Part shown: positions 49,407-60,429 of the stretch, one piece after another | Layout of the letters: each line of letters starts with the position of its first letter | Position numbering within the stretch: position 1 is the stretch's first letter | Assembly: GCF_017896165.1 (NCBI RefSeq) | Contig: NZ_JAFCNB010000007.1 | Span: 62,001-126,000 of the forward strand | Length of the DNA: 64,000 nt | Source: Microbispora oryzae | GTDB taxonomy: Bacteria; Actinomycetota; Actinomycetes; Streptosporangiales; Streptosporangiaceae | Reading direction: 5' to 3' | The notes under the pieces: model-generated | The model's input: only the letters and a program-made list of their open reading frames with translations | The model's database searches: none | Told to the model about the DNA's origin: nothing | Program-made: the position numbers and the translations under genes

Positions 49407-50397
49407 GAACCACCAGTTCCGTGGGCAGCACGGGATTGCCCTTGGGTTTGTCCTCCGAGCTCAGCGCCATGAGCAGGAGCCGGGCGGCGAGGGTGGCCAT
49501 CTCCTCCACGGGTTGGCGGACCGTGGTAAGCGACGGTGAGGTGTGGCGGGCCACCGGCGCGTCGTCGTAGCCGACGACCGCGACGTCGTCGGGCACCTTG
49601 CGCCCGGCCCGCCGCAGGGTCTGCATGGCCCCCGCGGCCATCACGTCGGAGGCCGCGAAGACCGCGTCGAGGTGGGGCGCCCGCTGCAGCAGCCACTGCA
49701 TCGCGTGGGCCCCGGAGGCGTGCGTGAAGTCGCCGTACGCCACCGGGATGTCGACGACGCCGGCGTCGCGCAGGGTCTGGCGGAAGCCCTCCAACCGGTC
49801 GCGGGCGGCCGGCAGGGTGGGCGGGCCCGCGATGGTGGCGATCGCCCGGCGGTTGGTGAGCAGCAGGTGCTCCGCCGCCTGGCGTCCCCCGTCGATGTTG
49901 TCCATGTCGACGAACGGCAGGTCGATGCCGTCCGGCGGCCGGCCCGCGCAGCGGACCGGGATACCGGATGCCGCCAGCGTGACCGCGAGGGGATGCCGGG
50001 CGCGCGCCCCGACCAGGAGGACCGCGTCCGCGGCGCCGGCGACCAGGGGTGGCGCGGCGATGGAGGCGGTGGCGGGGGTCGCTGTCATCAGGACCAGGGG
50101 GACCCCGTGACTGGCGAGCACCTCCTCGCAGGCCGAAAGCAGCCGGGCGTAGAAGGGCTCACTGAACAGACGTGGACTGTGCTCGCAGACAACGGCGGCG
50201 ATGATCTGCTCGGCCCGCCTGCCCGCCGAACCCCTGGGGGCTCGCCTGCGGACATAGCCCAGGCGCGACATCGCGTCATGGACCTGTTGGCGGGTCGACG
50301 TCGTCACCCGTACCGAGCCGGTCAGGACCCGGGACGCTGTTGCCGGGGAGACGCCGGCTGCGGCGGCTACCTCTGCGAGGGTGGGAAGATCGGCCAT
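49393..50397 (-). CDS. LacI family regulator, CelR/CebR-like
   Basis: 334 residues. HTH PTLAEVAAAAGVSPATASRV, then an effector domain with VVCEHSPRLFSEPFYARLL and VVGYDDAPVARHTSPSLTTV. GAGGAG lies 8 bases before the ATG at 50397. A perfect palindrome in its promoter matches the CelR/CebR box, so it probably represses itself and the kinase gene that overlaps it. No cellobiose genes are adjacent, so the inducer is uncertain. Confidence 0.9.
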   Translation of the reverse strand: MADLPTLAEVAAAAGVSPATASRVLTGSVRVTTSTRQQVHDAMSRLGYVRRRAPRGSAGRRAEQIIAAVVCEHSPRLFSEPFYARLLSACEEVLASHGVPLVLMTATPATASIAAPPLVAGAADAVLLVGARARHPLAVTLAASGIPVRCAGRPPDGIDLPFVDMDNIDGGRQAAEHLLLTNRRAIATIAGPPTLPAARDRLEGFRQTLRDAGVVDIPVAYGDFTHASGAHAMQWLLQRAPHLDAVFAASDVMAAGAMQTLRRAGRKVPDDVAVVGYDDAPVARHTSPSLTTVRQPVEEMATLAARLLLMALSSEDKPKGNPVLPTELVVRESA

Positions 50398-50427
50398 CCG
50401 GTCTCCTCGGCCCGAAGGTTCACACGG

Positions 50428-50445
50428 CTTGGGAGCGCTCCCAAG
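50428..50445. promoter_or_regulatory. CelR/CebR-type operator in the LacI promoter
   Basis: CTTGGGAGCGCTCCCAAG, a perfect 18-bp palindrome with the same 14-bp core as the box at 47954. It lies directly after the -10 element of the minus-strand promoter and 30 bases before the LacI start, a classic repression position. Confidence 0.85.
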
Positions 50446-50474
50446 CGAAAGTATCACTGTTTCGCTCGTGTCAA
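50446..50474 (-). promoter_or_regulatory. Promoter of the LacI-kinase operon
   Basis: Read on the minus strand: a perfect -35 TTGACA (50474-50469) and a TACTTT -10 (50453-50448), with 15-base spacing. Spacing is short of the ideal 17. The operator immediately follows. Confidence 0.55.
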
Positions 50475-50887
50475 CAGAGGTTTCCTCGGTGTGAAACCTT
50501 TCGTTGAGTTCCATGGCGGTAGCGCATGGTGTGAGGCTAGGGCACTGAGTGAACGGTCGGAACTCCCGCAGGGAAATGGGCGACATTAATCCCCTATGTC
50601 CGAAATTATTGGCCAGGGGAGATTGTGCGCTTATGCAGTGGTTTGACGTTTGGATCGCGCCCCCTCGGCGGCCCGGCGAGGGTAGGGTCCTGCGGAGGAG
50701 ATCTCGCGGAGACCTCCGGACCCGTCACCGGCTTCACCCCCTCCTACCTGGGTCCCCGTCGCGTATGGCAGGTGGCCCCAGGCCGGGTCCGCCCGCCCCG
50801 CGAGCCGGTCCGGCCGCGCCCGGTTCCCCGGAACGGGCGGTGCCGACGGTCTTCCGCACCGAGCCGAGAACCGAAAGGTTAAAGAAA

Positions 50888-51607
50888 GTGACGACCATCT
50901 TCCGCCGGACCCCCTCGCCCGTTGTGACGGGCACGTTAACCGGCGTGATCGCGATGGCCCTGCTCACCGGGTGCGGCGGGACGGCTGACCGGAACGGCGC
51001 GGCCCCCGCCTCGGCGGCCGCATCCGCCCCTGTCTCCGCCCCGGCGTCGGCTGCCGCGTCCCCTTCGGAACCGGCCGCCGTGGGTACGGCGACCGCCGAC
51101 GGCCAGGGCTCGCCGGGGGCGGATCCGGCGGCCTCCGCCCCCGCGGACGCCGCCGCCGGGCCCAACGCCGCGGACGTCTCCTTCGCCCGGAAGATGATCC
51201 CCCATCACCTGCAGGCCCTCGACATGGCGTCCCTCGCGCGGACCAACGCCGGCGACCAGTGGGTCCGCGACCTGGCGAGCCGCCTGGCCGAGACCCGGGA
51301 CGCCCAGGTCCGCGAGCTCAAGGGGTGGCTCGACGCCTGGGGTGAGGAGCCGCTGCCGCGTGATCAGCCCATGCCGGGCATGCAGTCGGCGGCCAAGATC
51401 GCCGCGCTCGCCAAGGCGTCCGGCGGCGCGTTCGACCGGATGTTCATCACCATGATGATCGAGCATCACAAGGGCGCCGTCGCGCTCGCCAGGTCGGAAC
51501 GGAACGGCGGCGCATTCGACGGGACGAAGGCGATGGCCGATTCGATCGCCACGACCGGCGCCGCCGAGATCGCGGAGATGAAGGCGTATCTCGCCAAGCT
51601 GAAGTGA
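50888..51607 (+). CDS. DUF305 family lipoprotein
   Basis: 239 residues. Signal peptide TGTLTGVIAMALLTGCGG with lipobox LLTGC, then a long Ala/Ser/Pro-rich linker (about residues 30-85). The DUF305 domain has MIPHHLQALDMASLA and MIEHHKGAVALARSE, the paired His-His motifs of this family, which probably bind copper or another metal; that is inference from related proteins. GTG start after AAAGGTT. Monocistronic. Confidence 0.88.
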   Translation: MTTIFRRTPSPVVTGTLTGVIAMALLTGCGGTADRNGAAPASAAASAPVSAPASAAASPSEPAAVGTATADGQGSPGADPAASAPADAAAGPNAADVSFARKMIPHHLQALDMASLARTNAGDQWVRDLASRLAETRDAQVRELKGWLDAWGEEPLPRDQPMPGMQSAAKIAALAKASGGAFDRMFITMMIEHHKGAVALARSERNGGAFDGTKAMADSIATTGAAEIAEMKAYLAKLK

Positions 51608-51900
51608 CCAAACGCGGCTGACCCAGTTCGGATAACACGGGGCGGCCGCGACCGGTACGCGGAGGGGTGGACGCCCATTTGCCCATCGATGGCGCGTTCG
51701 CCCCTTCGCCATACTCGCCGTTAACGTGGCGGGACTGTCGAAGGCCTTTTCGGGCAGGCACCATGTCTTGTGAACGAGAGCCACATGATCGCGTACGCGG
51801 ACGGGCGCCCGGGGGGCGGGCCGTCCGGGAACGACCATAGAGCCGGTGGGCGGCGGGGCCTTCCCGCACGGGCCGCCGAGCCGGAAGGCGAAGGGGTCCG

Positions 51901-54048
<2,148 letters not shown>

Positions 54049-54151
54049 CCCTGGGCGACCAGCCTGGTCGGGGCGTGCACGCTTCGCGCCGCCCGGCGCT
54101 TCGTGATGTTCTCGTGTGTCGTCGTGCGGCCGGATGGGAAAGGGGGGATCC

Positions 54152-56332
54152 GTGACCTCCACCTACCGCGTGCAACTGACGCCCGACTTCGGCTTCGCGC
54201 GGGCCGCGGAGCTCGTGGGCTACCTGCGGGAGCTGGGCGTCGGCAACCTCTACCTGTCGCCCATCCTGCAGGCCGTGCCGGAGTCCCTCCACGGCTACGA
54301 CGTGGTGGACCACGGCCGGATCCGGGCGGAGTTCGGGGGCGAGGAGGGGCTCCGCGCGCTGGCCGCGGCGGGGCTGCCGCTGATCTCCGACATCGTGCCG
54401 AACCACATGACGGTGCCGGTGCCGGAGTCGGGCAACGCCCAGCTGTGGGCCGCGCTCCGTGACGGCCCGGGGTCGCCGGAGGCCAAGTGGTTCGACTTCC
54501 AGTGGCCGGTCGCCCTTCCGGTCCTGGGCGACGAGCCGGGCGGGCTCCGCGTCGACGGGCCGATCCTGCGCTATCACGATCACGAGTTCCCCATCCGCCC
54601 CGGCACGGAGCACCTCCCTCTGCCCGAGCTGCTGGAGGCGCAGCACTACCGGCTGGTCGGCTGGCGGGAGAGCCCCGGATACCGGCGCTTCTTCGACGTC
54701 TCCTCCCTGGTGGGCCTCCGGGTGGAGGACCCGGAGGTGTTCGCGGCCACCCACGCGGTGACGTTCCGCCTGATCGAGGAGGGCCTGATCCACGGCCTGC
54801 GGGTCGACCACCCCGACGGCCTGGCCGACCCCGGCGGCTACGTCCGGCGCCTGCGGCCCCACGTGTCCGGCCCGCTGTGGGTCGAGAAGATCCTCGTCGA
54901 CGGTGAGCGGCTGCCCGCCGACTGGCCGTGCGACGGCACCACCGGCTACGAGACGCTCAACATGATCACCCGGCTGTTCGTCGACCCCTCCTCGCGCGAG
55001 TCGCTGATCGAGACGTTCGCCCGGCACACCGGGGTGCGCGACGACTACGAGACCGTCACGTACCAGTCGAAGAAGCAGGTCATCGAGCGCTTCCTCCGTG
55101 GCGAGGTCGACCGGCTCACCGCAGCCCTGGGCGACCCCGCGCTGCGCGACGCCGTCGTCGAACTGCTCGCCGCCATGCCGGTCTACCGGGCGTACGCGAA
55201 CCCGGGGGAGCGGCCGCCCGAGGAGTCCGTGCGGATCGTCGCCGACGCCGCCCGGCTGGCCGCCACGCGCGCCGACCCCGACGCCGTGGCGAAGACGGCC
55301 GACCTCGTCCTGTACGGCCCGCCCGAGGCGGTCGTCCGGTTCCAGCAGACCTGCGGGCCGGTCATGGCGAAGGGCGTGGAGGACACCGCGCTCTACCGCT
55401 GGTATCCGCTGGCCGCGCTCAACGAGGTGGGCGGCGAACCCGACCGCTTCGGCGTCTCGCCCGCCGAGTTCCACGCGTTCGCCGCCGGCCTGCCGCCGCG
55501 CACGATGACCACGCTGTCCACCCACGACACCAAGCGCTCGGAGGACGTGCGGGCGCGGCTGGCCGTGCTGTCGGAGCTGCCGCGGGAGTGGGCGATGGCC
55601 GTCGACTCCTGGGCCTCCGTCGTGTCGTTCGACCCCAGGCTCGACTACCTCGCCTGGCAGAACCTGATGGCCGCCTGGCCGATCACGGTCGAGCGCTTCA
55701 CCGACTACCTGCTCAAGGCCGCCCGCGAGGCCAAGACCGCGATCTCCTGGATGGACCCCGACCCCACGTACGAACGGGGCGTCAGGGAGTTCGCCCGGCG
55801 GGCCGTCGAGGAGTGCGGCTACTCGGTCGCCGCGTTCACCGAGGTCGTGGACCGGTACGCGCGGGCCGGCTCGCTGGGGCAGAAGGTCGTGCAGCTCCTC
55901 ATGCCGGGCGTGCCCGACGTCTACCAGGGCACCGAGATCACCGACTTCTCCCTGGTCGACCCGGACAACCGGCGGCCCGTCGACTTCGACCGGCGGCGCC
56001 GGCTGCTCGCGGACCCCGACGACAGCTGGGACGGGCAGAAGATGCTTGTCACGACGACCGCGCTCGGGCTGCGGCGGCGGATCGACCCCGAGGCGCCGTA
56101 CGTACCGATCGAGGCGGGGAAGCACGCCGTGGCGTTCGCGCGCGGTGACCGGGCGGTCGCCGTGGTCACCCGGCTCCCCGTCGGGCTGGAACGGCGTGGC
56201 GGCTGGCGGAGCGACACGATCACGCTGCCGCACGGCCGCTGGCGCGACCTGCTGACCGGCTGCGCGTACACCGGGAGGGTGCCGCTGGCCCACCTCCTCG
56301 CCCGCCATCCGGTCGCGATCCTCGAAGGATGA
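54152..56332 (+). CDS. treY: Malto-oligosyltrehalose synthase TreY
   Basis: Converts the reducing end of maltodextrin to an alpha,alpha-1,1 bond. About 726 residues from the GTG at 54152, which follows AAAGGGGGGATCC. GH13_26 features: STYRVQLTPDFGFARAAEL, LGVGNLYLSPILQ, DIVPNHM, Asp in GLRVDHPDGLADPGGYV, Glu in WVEKIL and the late THDTKRSEDVRARL. Unusually high family-specific identity at these motifs supports the call. In-frame ATG at 54116 has a weaker context. Confidence 0.96.
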   Translation: MTSTYRVQLTPDFGFARAAELVGYLRELGVGNLYLSPILQAVPESLHGYDVVDHGRIRAEFGGEEGLRALAAAGLPLISDIVPNHMTVPVPESGNAQLWAALRDGPGSPEAKWFDFQWPVALPVLGDEPGGLRVDGPILRYHDHEFPIRPGTEHLPLPELLEAQHYRLVGWRESPGYRRFFDVSSLVGLRVEDPEVFAATHAVTFRLIEEGLIHGLRVDHPDGLADPGGYVRRLRPHVSGPLWVEKILVDGERLPADWPCDGTTGYETLNMITRLFVDPSSRESLIETFARHTGVRDDYETVTYQSKKQVIERFLRGEVDRLTAALGDPALRDAVVELLAAMPVYRAYANPGERPPEESVRIVADAARLAATRADPDAVAKTADLVLYGPPEAVVRFQQTCGPVMAKGVEDTALYRWYPLAALNEVGGEPDRFGVSPAEFHAFAAGLPPRTMTTLSTHDTKRSEDVRARLAVLSELPREWAMAVDSWASVVSFDPRLDYLAWQNLMAAWPITVERFTDYLLKAAREAKTAISWMDPDPTYERGVREFARRAVEECGYSVAAFTEVVDRYARAGSLGQKVVQLLMPGVPDVYQGTEITDFSLVDPDNRRPVDFDRRRRLLADPDDSWDGQKMLVTTTALGLRRRIDPEAPYVPIEAGKHAVAFARGDRAVAVVTRLPVGLERRGGWRSDTITLPHGRWRDLLTGCAYTGRVPLAHLLARHPVAILEG

Positions 56333-56387
56333 CTGCCGGCGCGTGGCGGGGCAGAGTGGGGTCGTGCGGTCGACGACGGGAGAGGGC

Positions 56388-58091
56388 ATGTTCGAGGTCT
56401 GGGCACCCCAGGCGACGGAACTGGACGTGGAGTACCTGGGTGGCAGGCACCCCATGACCCGGCGGGAGGGCGGCTGGTGGACCGTCCCCGGCGGGGAGCA
56501 CGGGCTCGACTACGCCTTCCACGTCGACGGCCACGGCCCCTTCCCCGACCCCCGCACCCGCTGGCAGCCGTACGGCGTGCGCGGGGTGAGCCGTGTCTAC
56601 GACCACGGCAGGTACACCTGGGGCGACCAGGACTGGCACGGCCGCGACCTGCGCGGGTCGGTGATCTACGAGCTGCACGTCGGCACGTTCAGCCCGGAGG
56701 GCACCTTCCGGGGCGCGGCCAGGAAACTCGACCACCTCGTCGACCTGGGCGTCGACTTCGTGGAGATCATGCCGGTCGCGCCCGTGCCCGGGACCCGCAA
56801 CTGGGGATACGACGGCGTCGATCTCTACGCCGTCTTCGAGGAGTACGGCGGCCCGGACGGGCTGAAGAGCTTCGTCGACACCTGTCACCAGGCGGGGCTC
56901 GGGGTGATCCTCGACGTGGTCTACAACCATCTCGGGCCGTCCGGCAACCACCTGGCCAGGTTCGGGCCGTACTTCAAGGACTTCAGGGGGTCCTACTGGG
57001 GCGACGCGGTCAACCTCGACGGCCCCGGCTCGGACGAGGTGCGGAGCTACTTCATCGGCAACGCCCTGCAGTGGCTGCGCGACTACCACGTCGACGGGCT
57101 CCGACTGGACGCCGTGCACGCGCTGCACGACTCCCGGGCGGTGCACTTCCTGGAGGAGTTGTCGGCCGAGGCCGACGCCCTGTCGGCGACGGTCGGCCGG
57201 CCGCTCCACCTGATCGCCGAGTCCGACCTGAACGACCCCCGACTGATCACCCCGCGTGACGCGGGCGGCCTCGGCCTGCACGCCTCCTGGAACGACGACG
57301 TGCACCACGCCGTCCACGCGGCGGTGACCGGCGAGACCCAGGCGTACTACTGCGACTTCGGCTCGCTGGAGGCCCTGGTCAAGGTCCTCACCAGGGGTTA
57401 CTTCCACGACGGCACCTACTCGACGTTCCGGGGGCGCGGCCACGGCCGCCCGGCGACCGGCGTCCCGGGCTACCGGTTCGTGTGCTGCGTGCAGAACCAC
57501 GACCAGATCGGCAACCGCCCGGAGGGCGATCGCATGTCGCCCGAGCAGCTGTGGATCGCCTCGGGCCTGCTGCTGACGTCGCCGTTCACGCCGATGCTGT
57601 TCATGGGTGAGGAGTGGGGAGCGAGCACCCCGTTCTACTTCTTCACCGACCACTTCGAGCCCCATCTGGCCGAGGGCGAGGCCGAGCGTCGGGCCAGGGA
57701 GTTCGAGGGCTTCGGCTACGACTGGAAGGCGCCCGAGCCCGGCGACGAGGAGACGTTCCTGCGGTCCAAGCTCGACTGGGCCGAGCTGGCGGACGACGAG
57801 CACGCCTCCCTGCTCGGCTGGTACCGCGACCTGATCGCGCTGCGCAAGTCGCACCCCGATCTGGCCGACCCCCGGCTCGACCGGGTGCGCGCGTGGGCCG
57901 ACGAGGACCGCCACTTCATCGTCGTCGAACGCGGCCGGCTGCGGGTCGTGGCGAACGTCGGGGAACGCCCGGTCCCGGTGCGGCTGTCGCCCGGGGCCAC
58001 GAGCGTCCTGCTCGCCTCCGACGAGGGCACGAGACTGATCGACGGCGACGTCTATCTCCCGCCGCGGTCTCTGGCGATCGTCCGGGTCTGA
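56388..58091 (+). CDS. treZ: Malto-oligosyltrehalose trehalohydrolase TreZ
   Basis: Releases trehalose from the TreY product. About 567 residues. N-terminal domain MFEVWAPQATELDVEYLGG, then the GH13_10 barrel: DVVYNHLGPSGNHLARFGPY, Asp in GLRLDAVHALHD, Glu in LIAESDLNDPR and VQNHDQIGNRPEGDR. The late FMGEEWGASTPFYFFTDH is typical. The ATG at 56388 follows GGGAGAGGGC; GTG codons at 56343 and 56364 are alternatives. Confidence 0.95.
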   Translation: MFEVWAPQATELDVEYLGGRHPMTRREGGWWTVPGGEHGLDYAFHVDGHGPFPDPRTRWQPYGVRGVSRVYDHGRYTWGDQDWHGRDLRGSVIYELHVGTFSPEGTFRGAARKLDHLVDLGVDFVEIMPVAPVPGTRNWGYDGVDLYAVFEEYGGPDGLKSFVDTCHQAGLGVILDVVYNHLGPSGNHLARFGPYFKDFRGSYWGDAVNLDGPGSDEVRSYFIGNALQWLRDYHVDGLRLDAVHALHDSRAVHFLEELSAEADALSATVGRPLHLIAESDLNDPRLITPRDAGGLGLHASWNDDVHHAVHAAVTGETQAYYCDFGSLEALVKVLTRGYFHDGTYSTFRGRGHGRPATGVPGYRFVCCVQNHDQIGNRPEGDRMSPEQLWIASGLLLTSPFTPMLFMGEEWGASTPFYFFTDHFEPHLAEGEAERRAREFEGFGYDWKAPEPGDEETFLRSKLDWAELADDEHASLLGWYRDLIALRKSHPDLADPRLDRVRAWADEDRHFIVVERGRLRVVANVGERPVPVRLSPGATSVLLASDEGTRLIDGDVYLPPRSLAIVRV

Positions 58092-58150
58092 CCCTCTCAG
58101 GCGGAGGTGCCGACCGAGTCAGGTGGAGTCCGGCGGAGTCCAGGGGGGAG

Positions 58151-59044
58151 TCAGGCCGAGCGGCGGGCCTGGGCGGCCCGTGTCCGCGACTGGCCGAAGG
58201 ACACGCCGTCGCCCGCGGCGATCGTGCCCAGCAGAGCCAGCCCCTCGACCGCCGACGGACGCTCCGGATGGAGGACGACGAGCTGCTGGCCGGGAGCGGC
58301 GTTGACGGTGAACATCTGCAGGCGGAGGTCGAGGTCGCCCACTTCCGGGTGATGGAACGCCAGGATCGCGGTCCCCTTGGGCGGAGCGCTGGGGCGGCAC
58401 CACAACTGGCGGAAGTGACCGCTCCTGATGGACAGCTCGCCGACCAGCTCGGCCAGCCGCGTGTCGTGCGGGGACTGTTCCGCCGCCGCCCGCAGCAGCA
58501 CGATCGTGTGCTGCGCGACGCGGTTCACGTCACGGTAGAAGTCCGTGGCGACGGGATCAAGGAAGACCATGCGGGCCAGGTTGTCGGGTGGGGAGAAGCA
58601 CTGGAGAAGCGCCTCCGTGAGCCGGTTGCGGGCGAGGATGTCGAGCCTGATCCCGATCACGAAGGCGGGCGTGTCGGGCCAGGCCTCCATGAGGCGTACC
58701 AGGTGATCGCTGACCTTCTCCGCTGAACGCGGACGACGACGGCGGCGCGTGGACGGCCGGGCGAGCCGGTCCAGAAGAGCCCGCGACTGCTCGTCCAGCT
58801 GCAGCACGCGGCACACCGCGTCGAGGACCTGCGCGGACGGGTGCCGCTCCCGGCCCTGCTCCAGCCGGGTGTAGTAGTCGGTGCTCACTCCGGCCAGCAG
58901 GGCGACCTCCTCACGCCGAAGACCGCTCACCCGGCGACGGCCGCCGGACACCAGCCCGGTCTGCTCAGGCCGGAGCAGCTCCCGGCGGGCGCGCAGGAAG
59001 TCGCCGAGCGGATTGTCGCCGCCGACGGCCTTGGGTGTGTCCAT
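58151..59044 (-). CDS. MmyB-type XRE transcriptional regulator
   Basis: 297 residues. N-terminal helix-turn-helix FLRARRELLRPEQTGL, then RRVSGLRREEVALLAGVSTDYYTRLEQGRE, the strict MmyB/TetR-like pattern in pieces. The C-terminal half is the MmyB-like ligand domain (DILARNRLTEALL, VFLDPVATDFYRD, VVLHPERPS). Such proteins often sit divergent from SDR or oxidoreductase genes; here the neighbour is unknown. Ligand unknown, although fatty acids are bound by one characterised member. Confidence 0.88.
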   Translation of the reverse strand: MDTPKAVGGDNPLGDFLRARRELLRPEQTGLVSGGRRRVSGLRREEVALLAGVSTDYYTRLEQGRERHPSAQVLDAVCRVLQLDEQSRALLDRLARPSTRRRRRPRSAEKVSDHLVRLMEAWPDTPAFVIGIRLDILARNRLTEALLQCFSPPDNLARMVFLDPVATDFYRDVNRVAQHTIVLLRAAAEQSPHDTRLAELVGELSIRSGHFRQLWCRPSAPPKGTAILAFHHPEVGDLDLRLQMFTVNAAPGQQLVVLHPERPSAVEGLALLGTIAAGDGVSFGQSRTRAAQARRSA

Positions 59045-59286
59045 AAAAAGAGGTTAGGTCGGCCCGGGCCGGGACGAACGCGGTGAGGGAGGGTGCGTTG
59101 CACCCAGGAAGATTCCCTGGCGAGTGATCTTTCCTCGCCGAGCGTACGTTTCGCTGCTGTTCAGGGCTTTCCGATCAGTGGACGGGCGTTGCGGTGAGCT
59201 GGGGATATCCACAGAACGGCGTTCGGGTGAGCTGGGGTCGAGGGTGGCCGCGCAGGCTGGAGCCGTCCAGCGATGGGAGGAAGCCC

Positions 59287-60264
59287 ATGAACATCAGCTA
59301 CCCCGTGCCGCGCACGACCACGTCCGCCTTCGTCGTCGCGGTGGACCGCGCGCCGACCGAGCTGTCGTCGATCGTCCCCTGGCGGGTGAGCGGTCCCCAC
59401 CGGCGGAACGCCGTGGCGCTGCTCGGCTCGTCCGTGTTGGAGCTGGAGGCGTACCGCACGGCCCAGTCGCCCTGGCGGCGGATGGATCTGGACGCCGATC
59501 ACCTCAAACAGGTCCGGAAGGCCCGTCATCACGTCGTGATCCACAGCACGGCTCCCGTCTACGGCCAGCCCGAGGTGGCGCAGGCGGTCAGGGCGGTCGC
59601 GCGCGGGGTGGCCGAGGCGTACCAGGGTACGATCGCCGACCCGCTGACCGGCGGGGTCGTCGACCACTGTCCCGGCTGCCCGGGGGAGCGGCGTCTCTTC
59701 AGGATCGGCGACGACTGGCTCGGCTGGGCCGTGGAGTCCCACGACGGGGAGACGGCCTGCGACGCCTCGGGCACGGGCAGGTGCACCTGCCTGCGGGTGA
59801 CCAGCCGGGGCCTGCGGCGGTTCGGCATGCCCGAGATCGTCTTTGCCGGCGGCGCCTGTGCCCACAGCCTGTGCGCGGTCACCGTGGTGCGGGCCGTCGC
59901 CGAGAAGCTCCTCGCCGGGCATCTGAAGTGGGTCGCGGCCAACCCGGGGTCGTGGCTGCGGACCCTGCCCGACCGGCTGACGATCGACCGCACGGAGATC
60001 GCCATCGTCTCCGGCGCGTCCGGTTCCGGGGCCTCCGGCGCGGGGGTTTCAGGTGCGGGGGCTTCGGTGGCGGGGGGCGCGGGTGACGGCGAGCCCCTGC
60101 GGGTACGCCTGTCGCGCCGGGCCGCCGACAACGGCTGTCTCCGGGTCGGCCTCCGGGGCGGGGTCCGTAACGGTCTCGAGGCCGGCCTCCGTGCCGGTCG
60201 CCGCCCGGGAACCGGCCCCGGCGACCGGCCCGTCCGCCGGGGCTCCGGACCGCTGGTGGCCTGA
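59287..60264 (+). CDS. Cys-rich protein of unknown function
   Basis: 325 residues, not recognised. The N-terminal 230 residues look globular and hold three Cys pairs or clusters: DHCPGCPGER, GRCTCLRV and GACAHSLC. The last 90 residues are low complexity: Gly/Ser/Ala repeats (GASGSGASGAGVSGAGAS) and an Arg/Gly tail. GGGAGGA precedes the ATG. The Cys clusters may hold zinc or an iron-sulfur centre. The 12-base repeat GGTGAGCTGGGG occurs twice just upstream (59193 and 59226). Confidence 0.6.
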   Translation: MNISYPVPRTTTSAFVVAVDRAPTELSSIVPWRVSGPHRRNAVALLGSSVLELEAYRTAQSPWRRMDLDADHLKQVRKARHHVVIHSTAPVYGQPEVAQAVRAVARGVAEAYQGTIADPLTGGVVDHCPGCPGERRLFRIGDDWLGWAVESHDGETACDASGTGRCTCLRVTSRGLRRFGMPEIVFAGGACAHSLCAVTVVRAVAEKLLAGHLKWVAANPGSWLRTLPDRLTIDRTEIAIVSGASGSGASGAGVSGAGASVAGGAGDGEPLRVRLSRRAADNGCLRVGLRGGVRNGLEAGLRAGRRPGTGPGDRPVRRGSGPLVA

Positions 60265-60429
60265 GTGAGGGGGCCCACGCGGGTCATCCCGCGCCGCGCG
60301 AGGGGGCCGGACCCGGCGTCGGTGGGCCCCGCCTGCTCGGAAAGACTGAGGTCGAGACGCCGCGTACCGAAGGGGATCCATGATGAAACCGTCCAGCCGG
60401 TCGCCGCTCGCCGTCGGCGCCTCCCCGTG

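Larger units (their letters stand above)
50398..50887. other. Divergent intergenic region, LacI and DUF305 genes
   Basis: About 490 bases without a supported gene. The left end has the LacI promoter and operator. At 50478-50499 there is a dyad AGGTTTC-N8-GAAACCT. Near 50696 a GGAGG / CCTCC hairpin (CGGAGGAGATCTCGCGGAGA and following) precedes the DUF305 gene. The middle part is AT-richer (for example CATTAATCCCC near 50585). Confidence 0.6.
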
